Shown here in pieces: positions 34,879 to 42,791 of a stretch of DNA of 64,000 nt (within the stretch, counting starts at the first letter, position 1; each line of letters begins with the position of its first letter). Below the pieces are notes generated by a model that worked only from the letters and a program-made list of their open reading frames with translations, was not told where the DNA came from and ran no database searches. This DNA is from an uncultured Senegalimassilia sp. (GTDB lineage: Bacteria; Actinomycetota; Coriobacteriia; Coriobacteriales; Eggerthellaceae). The position numbers and the translations under genes were made by a program. The DNA lies in the NCBI RefSeq assembly GCF_902464545.1, contig NZ_CABQJR010000009.1:1-64000 (forward strand). Reading direction: 5' to 3'.

Positions 34879-34900
34879 CGGGCAAATGATACCATGCCCG
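34879..34900 (-). promoter_or_regulatory. eno promoter embedded in an inverted repeat
   Basis: Minus-strand TGGTATCAT (34894-34886) is an extended -10. It is flanked by CGGGCA (34879-34884) and TGCCCG (34895-34900), a 6-bp dyad centred on the -10 box that could be an operator. Confidence 0.5.
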
Positions 34901-34989
34901 CCCAGACATGTGCGAACCAGCGGGCGGACGGCGAAATGGGTCTGTGCGCGGAGGCGATCGCTAGAGACCAGCGATGGCGCCACGCTCCC

Positions 34990-35098
34990 CATGGCCGAAT
35001 ATGCATAACGTGCGAAGGCAGCGGCTGGAGAATGGCGATGGCAGCGGCCTTTAGCGTGGCCGAATTCGTGTCTGTGCGCAAAGGCGGCGGCTGGAGAA
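34990..35098. repeat. Imperfect tandem repeat upstream of eno
   Basis: Two copies of a roughly 43-nt unit, 34990-35032 and 35055-35098. They share TGGCCGAAT, GTGCG, AAGGC and GCGGCTGGAGAA in the same order and spacing. No function is evident. Confidence 0.55.
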
Positions 35099-35110
35099 GC
35101 GTCGCTACGA

Positions 35111-35857
35111 CTAGAGCAAAAGCGCTATGACAGCAAGAAGGCCTAGACCGACTGCTAGGGCGGCTACCGAAGCGGGTGTCATACGGTATCCGCGCAGCGA
35201 GGTTCGCCTGCCACCCCGAATGCCATAGCAGCGGGCGTCCATGGCAACCGACAGCTTATCGGCTCTTCGAAACATGCCCACAAACAACGGGATGAACACA
35301 GGTGGCCAAGCCGACACGCGTTGCCACAGACCGCCGCGGCGAAACGAAGCGCCGCGCGAGAATTGAGCATCGTGGATCGCGCAGAGCTCTTGAGCCATCA
35401 AGGGGATGAAGCGGATAGCCATGCTGAACACCATGGCGATGTCATCTGCGGGCACATGCAGGGCCCGCAACGGGGACACGAACGACCGCAGCGCATCGGT
35501 AAGCGCCGTCGACGTGGTGGTGAGCACCACGATGAAGCTTCCAAGGACAAGCAAGATCATCCGAACGCCGTAGAAGCAGCCCAACGCAAAACCCACCTGG
35601 CCGTTGATTGACGCGAACAAGACGGTGAGAGCCGCCATCATGTACACGGGAATTCCCATGGCCAGCATACGGCCAAGCGGGACACGGGCCGATAGAGTAA
35701 GCACCAGGCACAGGAGTACGAGCAAGAACTGCCCGGCCCACGTTTCAACCCAGAAAACGGTTGCAGTATATGCGCACAGCAACAGCACCTTTACACGAGC
35801 ATCGCAGGTGTGAACAAAGGAATCGCCGTCGATATACGTGTTAATTCGTAATTGCAT
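35111..35857 (-). CDS. ecfT: Isolated EcfT-type transmembrane protein
   Basis: A 248-aa ECF T-component with about six helices and the two coupling motifs: SRGASFRRGG, and RRADKLSVAMDARCYG (the C-terminal EcfT/CbiQ signature). In Firmicutes the rplQ locus is followed by ecfA1-ecfA2-ecfT encoding the shared ECF module. Here ecfT sits directly after rplQ but no ATPase gene is present. The ATG at 35857 has no ribosome site; TATACT (35869-35864) lies 6 nt upstream, so the mRNA is probably leaderless. The stop lies upstream of the eno promoter region. Confidence 0.88.
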   Translation of the reverse strand: MQLRINTYIDGDSFVHTCDARVKVLLLCAYTATVFWVETWAGQFLLVLLCLVLTLSARVPLGRMLAMGIPVYMMAALTVLFASINGQVGFALGCFYGVRMILLVLGSFIVVLTTTSTALTDALRSFVSPLRALHVPADDIAMVFSMAIRFIPLMAQELCAIHDAQFSRGASFRRGGLWQRVSAWPPVFIPLFVGMFRRADKLSVAMDARCYGIRGGRRTSLRGYRMTPASVAALAVGLGLLAVIALLL

Positions 35858-35863
35858 GCGTGA

Positions 35864-35888
35864 AGTATAGCGCAGCATTCAAGAATGC
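35864..35888 (-). promoter_or_regulatory. Promoter and candidate operator of the isolated ecfT
   Basis: TATACT at 35869-35864 is the -10 box. Immediately upstream, AGCATTC-AA-GAATGCT (35873-35888) is a perfect 7-bp dyad occupying the spacer/-35 position, a likely repressor site. Confidence 0.55.
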
Positions 35889-35945
35889 TTAGGTTGCAAA
35901 GCATGTCGAAGATGAAGCCAAACGCATGCCCACAAGCAAATCGCC

Positions 35946-35976
35946 CCAAAAAGAAAGGACCCCGAAGGGTCCTTTC
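35946..35976 (-). terminator. Intrinsic terminator after rplQ
   Basis: The 10-bp stem GAAAGGACCC / GGGTCCTTTC (35953-35976) has a CGAA loop and is followed on the minus strand by TTTTTGGGG. It ends the infA-rplQ operon. Confidence 0.93.
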
Positions 35977-36000
35977 AAAATAGCATGTGGGACAAAAAGC

Positions 36001-36489
36001 TTATTCAGCCTTCTCCTCAGCAGCCTCGACAGCCTCAGCAGCTTCCTCGGCCTTGGGCTCCTCGACAGCCTCGACCTTCTTCGGAGCAGCCTTCTTGGCA
36101 GCCGGCTTCTCAGCCTTCTTAGCCACCGGCTCGGTGACGAGCTCCATGATGACCATGGGAGCGTTGTCGCCCTTGCGGTTGCCAAGCTTCATGATGCGGG
36201 TGTAGCCACCCTGACGATCGGCGAACATGCCCTGCTCGACCTTCTCGAAGATCTCGCGGACCAGTTCCTTGTCGTTGCCCAGCGCGGCGATGGCCAGACG
36301 ACGGCTATGCAGGTCGCCCTTCTTCGCCCAGGTGATGATCTTGTCGACATCGGGGCGGATTTCCTTAGCGCGGGACTCGATGGTCTTGATGCGGTCGTTG
36401 AGGAACAGCGCCTGCACCAGACTACGCTTCATGGCCTTGGTATGGGCAAAGTCGGTGCCCAGCTTGCGGCCCTTGTAGTTATGCCTCAT
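36001..36489 (-). CDS. rplQ: 50S ribosomal protein L17 with a long charged C-terminal tail
   Basis: L17 core (residues 1-118, MRHNYKGRKLGTDFAHTKAM onward) followed by about 44 residues of Lys/Ala then Glu/Ala repeats (KKAEKPAAKKAAPKK, EEAAEAVEAAEEKAE). Bacterial L17 is usually 115-130 aa, so the 162-residue length reflects this tail. The ATG at 36489 has TAGGAGA upstream. Last gene of the ribosomal/RNA polymerase operon. Confidence 0.97.
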   Translation of the reverse strand: MRHNYKGRKLGTDFAHTKAMKRSLVQALFLNDRIKTIESRAKEIRPDVDKIITWAKKGDLHSRRLAIAALGNDKELVREIFEKVEQGMFADRQGGYTRIMKLGNRKGDNAPMVIMELVTEPVAKKAEKPAAKKAAPKKVEAVEEPKAEEAAEAVEAAEEKAE

Positions 36490-36501
36490 GGTAGGTTTCT
36501 C

Positions 36502-37452
36502 CTATTGCTTCAAATTGAGGTCCATGGAAATGAGCTTGTCCTTCACTTCCTCAATGGACTTCGCACCAAAGTTCCTGATGTTCAGCAGGTCGTTCTCGGA
36601 GAACTCGACCAGCTGGCGCACCGAATGGATGCCGGCACGCTTCAGGCAGTTGTACGAGCGGACGGACAGGTCCAGGTCCTCGATCTGCTTGTCCAGCTCG
36701 GCGTTCGACTCCTGACCCTCCGGAGCGAAGATGGACGGCACTTCGCCCTCTTCCTCTTCGGGGGTGCTGGTCAGGCTGAGGAACGCGCCCATGTACTGGT
36801 TGATGATGTTGGCAGCACGGGTGACCGCATCGATAGGCTCGATGGAGCCGTCCGTCTCAACCTCCAAAACCAACTTATCGTAGTCGGTACGCTGGCCCAC
36901 GCGGGTGTCGGTCACGTTCATCGTGCAACGGCGAACCGGGGAGAACAGCGAGTCGACATGGATGACGCCGATAGGATCCTCCGTGCGCTTGTTGCGCTCG
37001 GCGGAAACGTAACCGCGGCCCACACCGATGCGCACCGTCATGTCAAGCTGGCCGCCGTCGGCAACCGTGGCGATAACATGCTCGGGGTTGATCAGCGTGA
37101 ACTCGGTGGGAACCTGCAGGTCCGCACCGGTCACAACGCAGGGGCCCTCGGCAGAAACATGAGCCGTGGCCTCTTCCACGTCGTCATTGAGAGCCGAGAA
37201 GACCAGGCCCTTGACGTTCAGGACGATATCGGTGATATCCTCGATAACGCCTTCGGCCGTGGTGAACTCGTGCTGCACACCGTCGATTTGGATGGCCGTC
37301 GCCTTGGCGCCGTCGAGAGACGACAGCAGAACGCGACGCATGCTGTTACCCAGCGTATAGCCGTAGCCACGCTCCAGCGGTTCCACGATGAAACGCGCAA
37401 CAGTATCGTTGACTTCTTCCGTTGTTACCGTCGGCCTCATGAACTCTGTCAT
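36502..37452 (-). CDS. rpoA: DNA-directed RNA polymerase subunit alpha
   Basis: A 316-aa alpha subunit with an N-terminal assembly domain (PLERGYGYTLGNSMRRVLLSS) and a C-terminal DNA- and activator-binding domain (LDKQIEDLDLSVRSYNCLKRAGI, DLLNIRNFGAKSIEEVKDKL). The ATG at 37452 has TAAGGAGG upstream. It lies between rpsD and rplQ in the standard order. Confidence 0.98.
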   Translation of the reverse strand: MTEFMRPTVTTEEVNDTVARFIVEPLERGYGYTLGNSMRRVLLSSLDGAKATAIQIDGVQHEFTTAEGVIEDITDIVLNVKGLVFSALNDDVEEATAHVSAEGPCVVTGADLQVPTEFTLINPEHVIATVADGGQLDMTVRIGVGRGYVSAERNKRTEDPIGVIHVDSLFSPVRRCTMNVTDTRVGQRTDYDKLVLEVETDGSIEPIDAVTRAANIINQYMGAFLSLTSTPEEEEGEVPSIFAPEGQESNAELDKQIEDLDLSVRSYNCLKRAGIHSVRQLVEFSENDLLNIRNFGAKSIEEVKDKLISMDLNLKQ

Positions 37453-37479
37453 GTTGGGTAAGCCTCCTTACTAGCGCGA

Positions 37480-38076
37480 TTACTTGGAGTAGAGCTCGAC
37501 GATGAGCTGTTCGCGGATGTCGAGATCGATCTGATCGCGGGTCGGAAGAGCCAGAACGCTGCCCTGCAGCTTCTCGATGTCAACCTCAAGCCAAGCCGGA
37601 ACCTGGAAGCGGGCGTTGGAAACCAGAGCGCTCTTGATGACCAGCAGTTCCTTGGACTTGTCGGCAACGGCGATCTTGTCGCCGGCCTTGACGCGGTAGG
37701 ACGGGATGTCCACGCGGCGGCCGTTGACGGTGATGTGGCCGTGGGTCACGATCTGACGAGCTTCCTTACGGGTGCGGGCAAAGCCCAGACGGAAGATCAC
37801 GCTGTCCAGACGGGACTCCAGGATGATCATGAGGTTGTCACCCGTGATGCCCGGCATGGACTTGGCCTTGTTGAAGTAGCCATGGAACTGCTTCTCCAGC
37901 ACGCCGTAGATGAACTTGACCTTCTGCTTCTCGCGAAGCTGCATCGCGTACTCGGATTCCTTACGACGACGCTTGGGCTCGCGCTTGGAAGTCTTGGAGC
38001 TGCTGTAACCCAGCACGACGGGATCCAGGCCCAGCTGGCGGCAGCGCTTAAGAACCGGAGTTCTATTGATAGCCAT
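37480..38076 (-). CDS. rpsD: 30S ribosomal protein S4
   Basis: 198 aa, with the S4 RNA-binding domain around LESRLDSVIFRLGFARTRKE and GHITVNGRRVDIPSYRVKAGD. This is the zinc-free form; the N-terminal CxxC pairs of some S4 proteins are absent (single Cys in KRCRQLG). The ATG at 38076 has AAAGGATC upstream. Confidence 0.98.
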   Translation of the reverse strand: MAINRTPVLKRCRQLGLDPVVLGYSSSKTSKREPKRRRKESEYAMQLREKQKVKFIYGVLEKQFHGYFNKAKSMPGITGDNLMIILESRLDSVIFRLGFARTRKEARQIVTHGHITVNGRRVDIPSYRVKAGDKIAVADKSKELLVIKSALVSNARFQVPAWLEVDIEKLQGSVLALPTRDQIDLDIREQLIVELYSK

Positions 38077-38095
38077 AGTAAATAGATCCTTTCAG

Positions 38096-38494
38096 TTACA
38101 CGCGACGACGCTTCTTGGGGCGGCAGCCGTTGTGCGGAATGGGGGTGCAGTCCTGAATGCTGGCGACTTCCAGACCGGTAGCCTGCAGCGAACGGATAGC
38201 CGTCTCGCGACCAGAGCCGGGGCCCTTCACGTACACGGCGACCTTCTTCAGGCCGTGCTCCATAGCCGTCTTGGCAGCAGCCTCAGCAGCCATCTGCGCG
38301 GCAAACGGCGTGGACTTACGGGAACCCTTGAAGCCGACGGTACCGGCGGACTGCCAAGAGATCACGTTGCCCTGAGGATCGGTGATGCTGACGATGGTGT
38401 TGTTGAACGTAGACTTGATATGCGCAGCGCCAACGGCAATGTTCTTGCGCTCGGAGCGCTTGATGCGCGTGCGCACGTTTTTCTTAGTTGCCAC
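38096..38494 (-). CDS. rpsK: 30S ribosomal protein S11
   Basis: 132 aa, with IKSTFNNTIVSITDPQGNV and the C-terminal DCTPIPHNGCRPKKRRRV signature. The start codon is GTG at 38494, with GGGAG 7 nt upstream. Located between rpsM and rpsD. Confidence 0.98.
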   Translation of the reverse strand: MATKKNVRTRIKRSERKNIAVGAAHIKSTFNNTIVSITDPQGNVISWQSAGTVGFKGSRKSTPFAAQMAAEAAAKTAMEHGLKKVAVYVKGPGSGRETAIRSLQATGLEVASIQDCTPIPHNGCRPKKRRRV

Positions 38495-38510
38495 TTCTTA
38501 GCTCCCTTAC

Positions 38511-38879
38511 TTACTTCTTCTTGCCGCCGATTTGCTTGCGGGGACCCTTGCGGGTACGGGCATTCGTGTGGGTGCGCTGACCGCGAACGGGCAGGCCCTT
38601 GCGATGACGCAGGCCACGGTAGCAGCCGATTTCCATAAGGCGCTTGATGTTCTGAGACACCTCGCGGTGCAGGTCGCCCTCCACCTTGATGTTGTTCTGG
38701 ATGTAGTCGCGCAGCTTGACGAGATCCTCTTCGGTGAGGTCGTTCGTGCGCGTGTCCGGATTGATGCCCGTCTCAGCCAAGATCTTCTTGGACGTGGTCA
38801 GGCCAATGCCGTAGATGTAGGTCAAGCCGACTTCAATGCGCTTGTCGCGAGGAAGGTCGACACCAACAAGACGTGCCAT
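38511..38879 (-). CDS. rpsM: 30S ribosomal protein S13
   Basis: 122 aa, with ARLVGVDLPRDKRIEVGLTYIYGIG, the RGLRHRKGLPVRGQRT signature and a basic tail. The ATG at 38879 has GAGGAGA upstream. Confidence 0.98.
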   Translation of the reverse strand: MARLVGVDLPRDKRIEVGLTYIYGIGLTTSKKILAETGINPDTRTNDLTEEDLVKLRDYIQNNIKVEGDLHREVSQNIKRLMEIGCYRGLRHRKGLPVRGQRTHTNARTRKGPRKQIGGKKK

Positions 38880-38900
38880 AGGTTTATCTCCTCTTTCTTC

Positions 38901-39014
38901 CTAGCCTTGACGCTGCTTATGACGGGGGTTCTCGCAGATGACGAGGACCTTGCCATGGCGTCGAATGATCTTGCACTTGTCGCACATTTTCTTGACCGAA
39001 GGACGTACCTTCAT
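38901..39014 (-). CDS. rpmJ: 50S ribosomal protein L36
   Basis: A short gene of 37 codons plus stop, reading MKVRPSVKKMCDKCKIIRRH and ending in NPRHKQRQG. It has the four zinc ligands of the C+ form (C11, C14, C27, H32). The ATG at 39014 has AAAGGAA upstream. Between infA and rpsM as expected. Confidence 0.96.
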   Translation of the reverse strand: MKVRPSVKKMCDKCKIIRRHGKVLVICENPRHKQRQG

Positions 39015-39114
39015 TTCAATTTCCTTTCGGTTAATGCGGTCCTATATGTACACACCCAGCCGCAGGTGATTATTCTCGGGGACACTGGCGCGCCGGCTTG
39101 CGCGCGGGCTGAGA

Positions 39115-39333
39115 CTACTTGAAACGGTACGTGATGCGCCCGCGGTTCAAGTCGTAGACGGACAGTTCGACCGTCACCTTGTCGCCGGGCAAGATCTTGA
39201 TGTAATGCATACGCATCTTGCCGGAAATGTGGGCCAGGATTTGGTGGCCGTTTTCCAGCTCCACCTTGAACATGGCGTTCGGCAGGGCTTCGAGAACCTT
39301 ACCACCCAGTTCGATAACATCTTGCTTGGTCAA
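39115..39333 (-). CDS. infA: Translation initiation factor IF-1
   Basis: A 72-aa OB-fold protein matching IF-1 throughout (ALPNAMFKVELENGHQILAH, then SGKMRMHYIKILPGDKV, ending RITYRFK). The start codon is TTG at 39333, with AAGGAG 6 nt upstream. First gene of the infA-rpmJ-rpsM-rpsK-rpsD-rpoA-rplQ operon; the usual secY-adk-map genes do not precede it here. Confidence 0.97.
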   Translation of the reverse strand: MTKQDVIELGGKVLEALPNAMFKVELENGHQILAHISGKMRMHYIKILPGDKVTVELSVYDLNRGRITYRFK

Positions 39334-39377
39334 CGGTGCTCCTTCAAACTAATCTCGTCTTTTCGCAGCAATCCGGA

Positions 39378-39386
39378 ATGATACCA
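39378..39386 (-). promoter_or_regulatory. Extended -10 promoter of the infA-rplQ operon
   Basis: Minus-strand TGGTATCAT, identical to the eno element, 45 nt upstream of the infA start. No -35 consensus is seen. Confidence 0.5.
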
Positions 39387-39674
39387 AACTTATTGAGTTG
39401 TGTGGGGAAAATACACAAAGCACACAAGACCAGAGGAGCTCGTGGCTTTTCGGTACCTGCATGTCAGGCGTGCGGTCTAGATGCCGCGCAGCCTTCGCCG
39501 CTGAGATTGGGCGAGGCCGCCAGGTATTCGCGCATTGCGCAGCCGCCTTGTCGGCTTAACGCGTGAGAATGATTGAGATGAGATTCGCGTTCAGATTCTT
39601 GCAACTATACCCTTTTACCGCGACGCGTCAAGGGTATCGCGGGAGAAATCATGCGTTCCGACTTTTCTCAGGCA

Positions 39675-39698
39675 ATAAAAAACCTCCCAATCGGGAGG
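39675..39698 (-). terminator. Intrinsic terminator of the tRNA operon
   Basis: CCTCCC / GGGAGG stem (39683-39698) with a GATT loop on the minus strand, followed by TTTTTTATT. Confidence 0.92.
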
Positions 39699-39711
39699 CT
39701 GAAACGTTAAA

Positions 39712-39785
39712 TGGCTGGGCCACTAGGATTCGAACCTAGGTAGCTGGTACCAAAAACCAGAGTCCTGCCGTTGGACGATGGCCCA
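39712..39785 (-). tRNA. tRNA-Gln (anticodon TTG)
   Basis: A 74-nt cloverleaf with acceptor TGGGCCA/TGGCCCA, anticodon stem CTGGT/ACCAG around loop TTTTGGT (anticodon TTG), T-arm CTAGG-TTCGAAT-CCTAG, discriminator G and encoded CCA. Confidence 0.96.
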
Positions 39786-39822
39786 GTGCATGCAAACCGC
39801 CATGGCGGCCCTGCGCAAAAAG

Positions 39823-39898
39823 TGGTGGGCCCTGTGGGGATCGAACCCACGACCTTGGGATTAAAAGTCCCCTGCTCTACCGACTGAGCTAAAGGCCC
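39823..39898 (-). tRNA. tRNA-Lys (anticodon TTT)
   Basis: A 76-nt cloverleaf with acceptor GGGCCTT/AGGGCCC (one G-U), D-arm GCTCAGTCGGTAGAGC, anticodon loop CTTTTAA (TTT), T-arm GTGGG-TTCGATC-CCCAC, discriminator A and encoded CCA. Co-transcribed with tRNA-Gln. Confidence 0.97.
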
Positions 39899-39921
39899 AC
39901 TTCGCATATGCGCGGCTTTTC

Positions 39922-39950
39922 ATTTTACCGGTGCCCTACGAAACGGTCAA
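39922..39950 (-). promoter_or_regulatory. Promoter of the tRNA-Lys/tRNA-Gln operon
   Basis: TTGACC (39950-39945), exactly 17 nt, TAAAAT (39927-39922). This is the best sigma-70 match in the window, as expected for a tRNA unit. Confidence 0.85.
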
Positions 39951-40000
39951 CGAGAAAATGGTGAATTCATCTTGCCGCCGCAATTGCAACCTCCGAGCCT

Positions 40001-40017
40001 TACAATTCGTTGCAACG
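40001..40017 (+). promoter_or_regulatory. Candidate promoter and operator of the second LysR gene
   Basis: TACAAT (40001-40006) is followed by the perfect 10-bp palindrome CGTTGCAACG (40008-40017). TTGCAAC also occurs at 39984-39990, giving a repeated site around the likely transcription start. This would suit autoregulation. Confidence 0.4.
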
Positions 40018-40041
40018 CTATCTTTCGCGAAGGACGCAACC

Positions 40042-40962
40042 ATGACGCTTCAACAGCTTCGTTACCTTATCGCTATTGCCGAATACGGGTCGATCAACGC
40101 CGCCGCTCAGAACCTTTACGCGTCGCAGTCGAACCTGTCCACGGCCATCAAGGAGCTTGAGCAGGAGCTCGGCATCTCCATCTTCACGCGCAGCAACCGC
40201 GGCGTGACGCTGACCAACGATGGCACCGAGCTGCTCGGCTACGCACGCCAGGTCATCGAGCAGGCGAACATGCTTGAATCGCGCTACGCCAATAAGGAAA
40301 AGCCCCAGGCGCGCCTGGCGGTATCCACCCAGCATTACGCCTTCAGCGTGGAGGCCTTCGTGAACGTGGTCGAGCAATGCGAGGGCGATTTCTTCGATTT
40401 CATCCTTCGGGAAACCACCACCGCCGAGATCATCGACGACGTGCGATCGTTTCGCAGCGAAGTGGGCATATTGTACCTGGACGCGTTCAACCAGCGCGTC
40501 ATGCAGAAGGCCTTCGACGATGCCGACGTGTCGTTCTACCCGCTGTTCGACGCGGGCGTGCACGTGTTCGTGGGCGAGAACCACCCGCTGGCCGGACGAG
40601 ACATCATCAAGCCCGAGGAGTTGACCGTATGGCCCCGCTACAGCTTCGAACAGGGCACCGCGAACTCGTTCTATTACTCCGAGGAGCCGCTCAGCTACGT
40701 CGAGCACTCGCGCAACATCCGCATCTCCGACCGCGGCACGCTTTCCAACCTGCTGACCAGCTACAACGGCTATACGCTTTCCACAGGGGTGCTTTCAAGC
40801 GAGATGCATACGGGCATCGTCAGCATCCCGCTTGACACCGATGAGCGCATGACCGTGGGGTACATCATGCACAACGAACGCAAGCCCTCGGAACTTTTGG
40901 ACCGCTACATCGAGGAGCTGCACCGCATCATCGGGGAAAGCGAGGGCGTGACCGCTCGATAG
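40042..40962 (+). CDS. LysR-family transcriptional regulator (CysB/CynR-like)
   Basis: 306 aa with N-terminal HTH (MTLQQLRYLIAIAEYGSINAA, then SQSNLSTAIKELEQELG) and a LysR effector domain. The ATG at 40042 has AAGGA 8 nt upstream; the frame open to 39931 overlaps the tRNA promoter and is not used. Divergent from the tRNA operon and convergent with guaB. The effector is unknown. Confidence 0.93.
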   Translation: MTLQQLRYLIAIAEYGSINAAAQNLYASQSNLSTAIKELEQELGISIFTRSNRGVTLTNDGTELLGYARQVIEQANMLESRYANKEKPQARLAVSTQHYAFSVEAFVNVVEQCEGDFFDFILRETTTAEIIDDVRSFRSEVGILYLDAFNQRVMQKAFDDADVSFYPLFDAGVHVFVGENHPLAGRDIIKPEELTVWPRYSFEQGTANSFYYSEEPLSYVEHSRNIRISDRGTLSNLLTSYNGYTLSTGVLSSEMHTGIVSIPLDTDERMTVGYIMHNERKPSELLDRYIEELHRIIGESEGVTAR

Positions 40963-41023
40963 CTGCCCCGCAAGAGCCTCGCCTCGCACAGGAACTGCGT
41001 GCGCAAAACGCCACGCAAGCAAA

Positions 41024-41057
41024 AAAGCCTCGCCCGGCACGAACCGAGCGAGGCTTT
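41024..41057. terminator. Bidirectional terminator between LysR and guaB
   Basis: AAAGCCTCGC / GCGAGGCTTT (10 bp) has a 14-nt loop that carries its own CGG/CCG pairing, and A/T tracts on both flanks. Confidence 0.88.
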
Positions 41058-41077
41058 CGTTTAGCTAGGCGATAAGC

Positions 41078-42595
41078 TTAGCGCACGTTGGAGGCGTAAG
41101 GAGCCTTGTCCTTCAGCACGACGTCGTGTGCGCCGCCCTCGACGATGGAGGTGGAGCTGATGACGGTGAGCTTGGCCTTATCCTGGAACTCAGGGATGGT
41201 GAGCGCACCGCAGTTGCACATGGTGGACTTGATCTTCAGCAGCGTGACCGCGATGTTGTCCTTAAGCGGGCCGGCATACGGCACGTAGGAGTCGACGCCT
41301 TCCTCGAAGGACAGGCTCTTCTTGCCGCCCAGGTCGTAACGACCCCAGTTGCGGGCGCGGGCAGAACCCTCGCCCCAGTATTCCTTCATGTAGGTGCCGT
41401 TGACCATGACCTTGGCCGACGGGGACTCGTCGAAGCGGGCGAAGTAACGGCCCAGCATGACAAAGTCGGCGCCCATGGCCAGGGCCAGGGAGATGTGGTG
41501 GTCGTAGACGATGCCGCCGTCGGAGCAGATGGGCACGTAGATGCCGGTCTCCTTGAAGTACTCGTCGCGGGCCTTGGCCACCTCGATGGTTGCCGTGGCC
41601 TGGCCGCGGCCGATGCCCTTGGTCTCACGGGTGATGCAGATGGAACCGCCGCCGATGCCGATCTTGACGAAGTCGGCGCCAGCCTCTGCCAGGAAGCGGA
41701 AGCCCTCGCCGTCGACCACGTTGCCGGCACCGATCTTCACGGAGTCGCCGTAGTGCTCGCGCACCCACTCGATGGTCATCTTCTGCCAGTCGGAATAGCC
41801 CTCGGAGCTGTCGATGCACAGCACGTCGGCGCCTGCCTCGACCAGCGCGGGGACGCGCTCGGCGTAGTCGCGGGAGTTGATGCCCGCGCCCACGATGTAG
41901 CGCTTGTGGCTGTCCAGCATTTCGTTGGGGTTGGACTTGTGGCTGTCGTAGTCCTTGCGGAACACCATGTAGACCAGATTACCCTCGGCATCCACCAGCG
42001 GCAGGGAGTTCAGCTTGTGGTCCCAGATGATGTCGTTGGCAACCTTGAGGGAGGTGTCCTCGGAGGCGGTGACCAGCTTCTCGAGCGGGGTCATGAACTC
42101 GGAGACCTTCTCCTCGCCGGTCATACGGGACAGGCGGTAGTCGCGCTCGGTGACGACACCGAGCAGCTTGCCATGGGCAGAGCCGTCGTCGGTGACGGGC
42201 ATGGTGGAGTGGCCCGTCTGCTCCTTCAGAGCCACGACCTGGTTGAGCGTCATATCAGGGGAAAGGTTGGCGTCGGACTCGACGAAGCCGGCCTTGTAGT
42301 TCTTCACACGGGCGACCATGGCGGCTTCCTGCTCGATGGTCTGGTTGCCGTAGATGAAGCTCAGACCGCCCTCGGTTGCCAAGGCGACGGCCATGTTGTC
42401 GTCGGACACGGCGGCCATGATGGCGCTGACCATGGGGATGTTGAGCGAAAGCGGGCACTCTTCCTGGCCCTTGCGGTACTTGACCAACGGGGTTTTCAGG
42501 CTCACCGACGCCGGAACGCACGTAGCAGGCGTATGACCAGGTACCAGAAGATACTCGTTGAACGTACGTGACGGCTCGTCGTAATAATAAGCCAT
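41078..42595 (-). CDS. guaB: IMP dehydrogenase, Tritrichomonas foetus-like subtype
   Basis: NAD-dependent conversion of IMP to XMP, the committed GMP-synthesis step, 505 aa. A TIM barrel is interrupted by a CBS pair (about 105-225). The catalytic Cys320 sits in GIGGGSICITRETKGIGRGQ. The flap region reads MLGRYFARFDESP...KEYWGEGSARARNWGRYDLGG, and the end is SIVEGGAHDVVLKD. These segments follow the protozoan T. foetus enzyme (Cys319) rather than the usual bacterial GSICTTR/YRGMGS pattern. The ATG at 42595 has AAGGAG about 11 nt upstream; a TTG at 42619 is less likely. Monocistronic. Confidence 0.95.
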   Translation of the reverse strand: MAYYYDEPSRTFNEYLLVPGHTPATCVPASVSLKTPLVKYRKGQEECPLSLNIPMVSAIMAAVSDDNMAVALATEGGLSFIYGNQTIEQEAAMVARVKNYKAGFVESDANLSPDMTLNQVVALKEQTGHSTMPVTDDGSAHGKLLGVVTERDYRLSRMTGEEKVSEFMTPLEKLVTASEDTSLKVANDIIWDHKLNSLPLVDAEGNLVYMVFRKDYDSHKSNPNEMLDSHKRYIVGAGINSRDYAERVPALVEAGADVLCIDSSEGYSDWQKMTIEWVREHYGDSVKIGAGNVVDGEGFRFLAEAGADFVKIGIGGGSICITRETKGIGRGQATATIEVAKARDEYFKETGIYVPICSDGGIVYDHHISLALAMGADFVMLGRYFARFDESPSAKVMVNGTYMKEYWGEGSARARNWGRYDLGGKKSLSFEEGVDSYVPYAGPLKDNIAVTLLKIKSTMCNCGALTIPEFQDKAKLTVISSTSIVEGGAHDVVLKDKAPYASNVR

Positions 42596-42731
42596 GGGAG
42601 ACGGCTCCTTCTCTCGCAACGGGATTTTCGTTGCTAGCCATTATAGTCACGCCGACGGCCCGATTGCGAGGGCGGGCCGGCAAATAGCGGAGAATGTGGA
42701 GAAACGCACGGAGAACAACGCCCGGGCAACG

Positions 42732-42759
42732 AAAAGGACCGCCGGTTCCCCAGCGGCCC
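42732..42759 (-). terminator. Intrinsic terminator after the NSS symporter gene
   Basis: GGACCGC / GCGGCCC stem with one G-U pair, followed on the minus strand by TTTTCG. Confidence 0.65.
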
Positions 42760-42791
42760 TACCAGGTGCGATATGCGGTTTTGCAGCCTTA

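Noticed and set aside
39707..39907. A small open frame across the two tRNA genes
   Set aside because: It is an artefact of the tRNA sequences, which fold as complete cloverleaves with encoded CCA.
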